Assembly: GCA_937901435.1 (NCBI GenBank)
Contig: CALGTJ010000784.1
Location: 1-6,654 of the forward strand
Source: an uncultured Rhodobacter sp.
Lineage (GTDB): Bacteria; Pseudomonadota; Alphaproteobacteria; Rhodobacterales; Rhodobacteraceae
DNA length: 6,654 nt
Direction of reading: 5' to 3'
Below are positions 6,595-6,654 of this stretch, piece by piece. Positions within the stretch are counted from its first letter, which is position 1. Every line of letters starts with the position of its first letter. A program made the position numbers and the translations under genes. A model generated the notes under the pieces. The model saw only the letters and a program-made list of their open reading frames with translations. It had not been told where the DNA came from and ran no database searches.

Positions 6595-6654
6595 CTATGC
6601 GCTCAATAATTGGCGCCACTCAGCGAGAGCAGCGGCACGGTTTAGCTTGAAATT
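6595..6654 (-). CDS. Probable C-terminal fragment of a convergent gene (5' partial)
   Basis: On the minus strand the frame entering at 6654 runs 19 codons to TAG at 6597-6595. It ends ...RAAALAEWRQLLSA, an amphipathic, alanine- and arginine-rich helix-like tail typical of real protein ends. It converges on the operon, leaving 82 nt between the stops. The family cannot be told from so few residues. A chance open frame of this length is not rare, so confidence is limited. Confidence 0.4.
   Translation of the reverse strand, partial: NFKLNRAAALAEWRQLLSA

Overview
The window holds a compact five-gene operon on the + strand (80-6512) with one partial reading frame at each edge. GC content is moderate and the genes overlap tightly. 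The gene set (a xanthine-dehydrogenase-family flavoprotein, a fused iron-sulfur/molybdenum subunit, a 6-hydroxynicotinate-reductase-like protein, a UPF0280 protein and an 'amino acid synthesis' family protein) points to an alphaproteobacterium, most likely a marine Rhodobacterales (Roseobacter-type) organism. That placement rests on protein style and gene-order memory, not on a marker gene.

Layout. 1-79: a short stretch that could be the C-terminal end of an upstream + strand gene (stop at 68-70), followed by a 9-nt gap. 80-940: FAD-binding subunit of a molybdenum hydroxylase. 937-3663: catalytic subunit carrying two [2Fe-2S] clusters and the molybdenum-cofactor domain in one chain. 3660-5093: a cysteine-rich protein of the 6-hydroxynicotinate reductase type. 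5090-5938: UPF0280/COG2122 protein with an ApbE-like fold. 5931-6512: DUF1185 'amino acid synthesis' (AA_synth) family protein. 6513-6594: 82 nt of non-coding sequence in which I see no convincing terminator or RNA gene. 6595-6654: a probable C-terminal fragment of a convergent minus-strand gene. No stretch over 300 bases lacks a gene.

How the genes may work together (inference). The first two products would form a molybdenum hydroxylase that adds water-derived oxygen to a nitrogen heterocycle, passing electrons from molybdenum through two [2Fe-2S] clusters to FAD. The third would reduce the resulting hydroxylated or oxo ring, as 6-hydroxynicotinate reductase does in nicotinate catabolism. 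The UPF0280 and AA_synth proteins would supply a flavin-related accessory function and/or the next ring-processing step. All four junctions overlap (4, 4, 4 and 8 nt), so the five proteins are almost certainly co-translated for one pathway. Nicotinate is the textbook substrate, but a methylated pyridine carboxylate such as homarine is a serious alternative: a five-structural-gene operon (homABCDE plus regulator homR) has recently been described for homarine use in marine Rhodobacterales, and I cannot check gene-by-gene correspondence here. No transporter, identifiable regulator, cofactor-insertion (XdhC-like) gene or classical enamidase lies inside the window.
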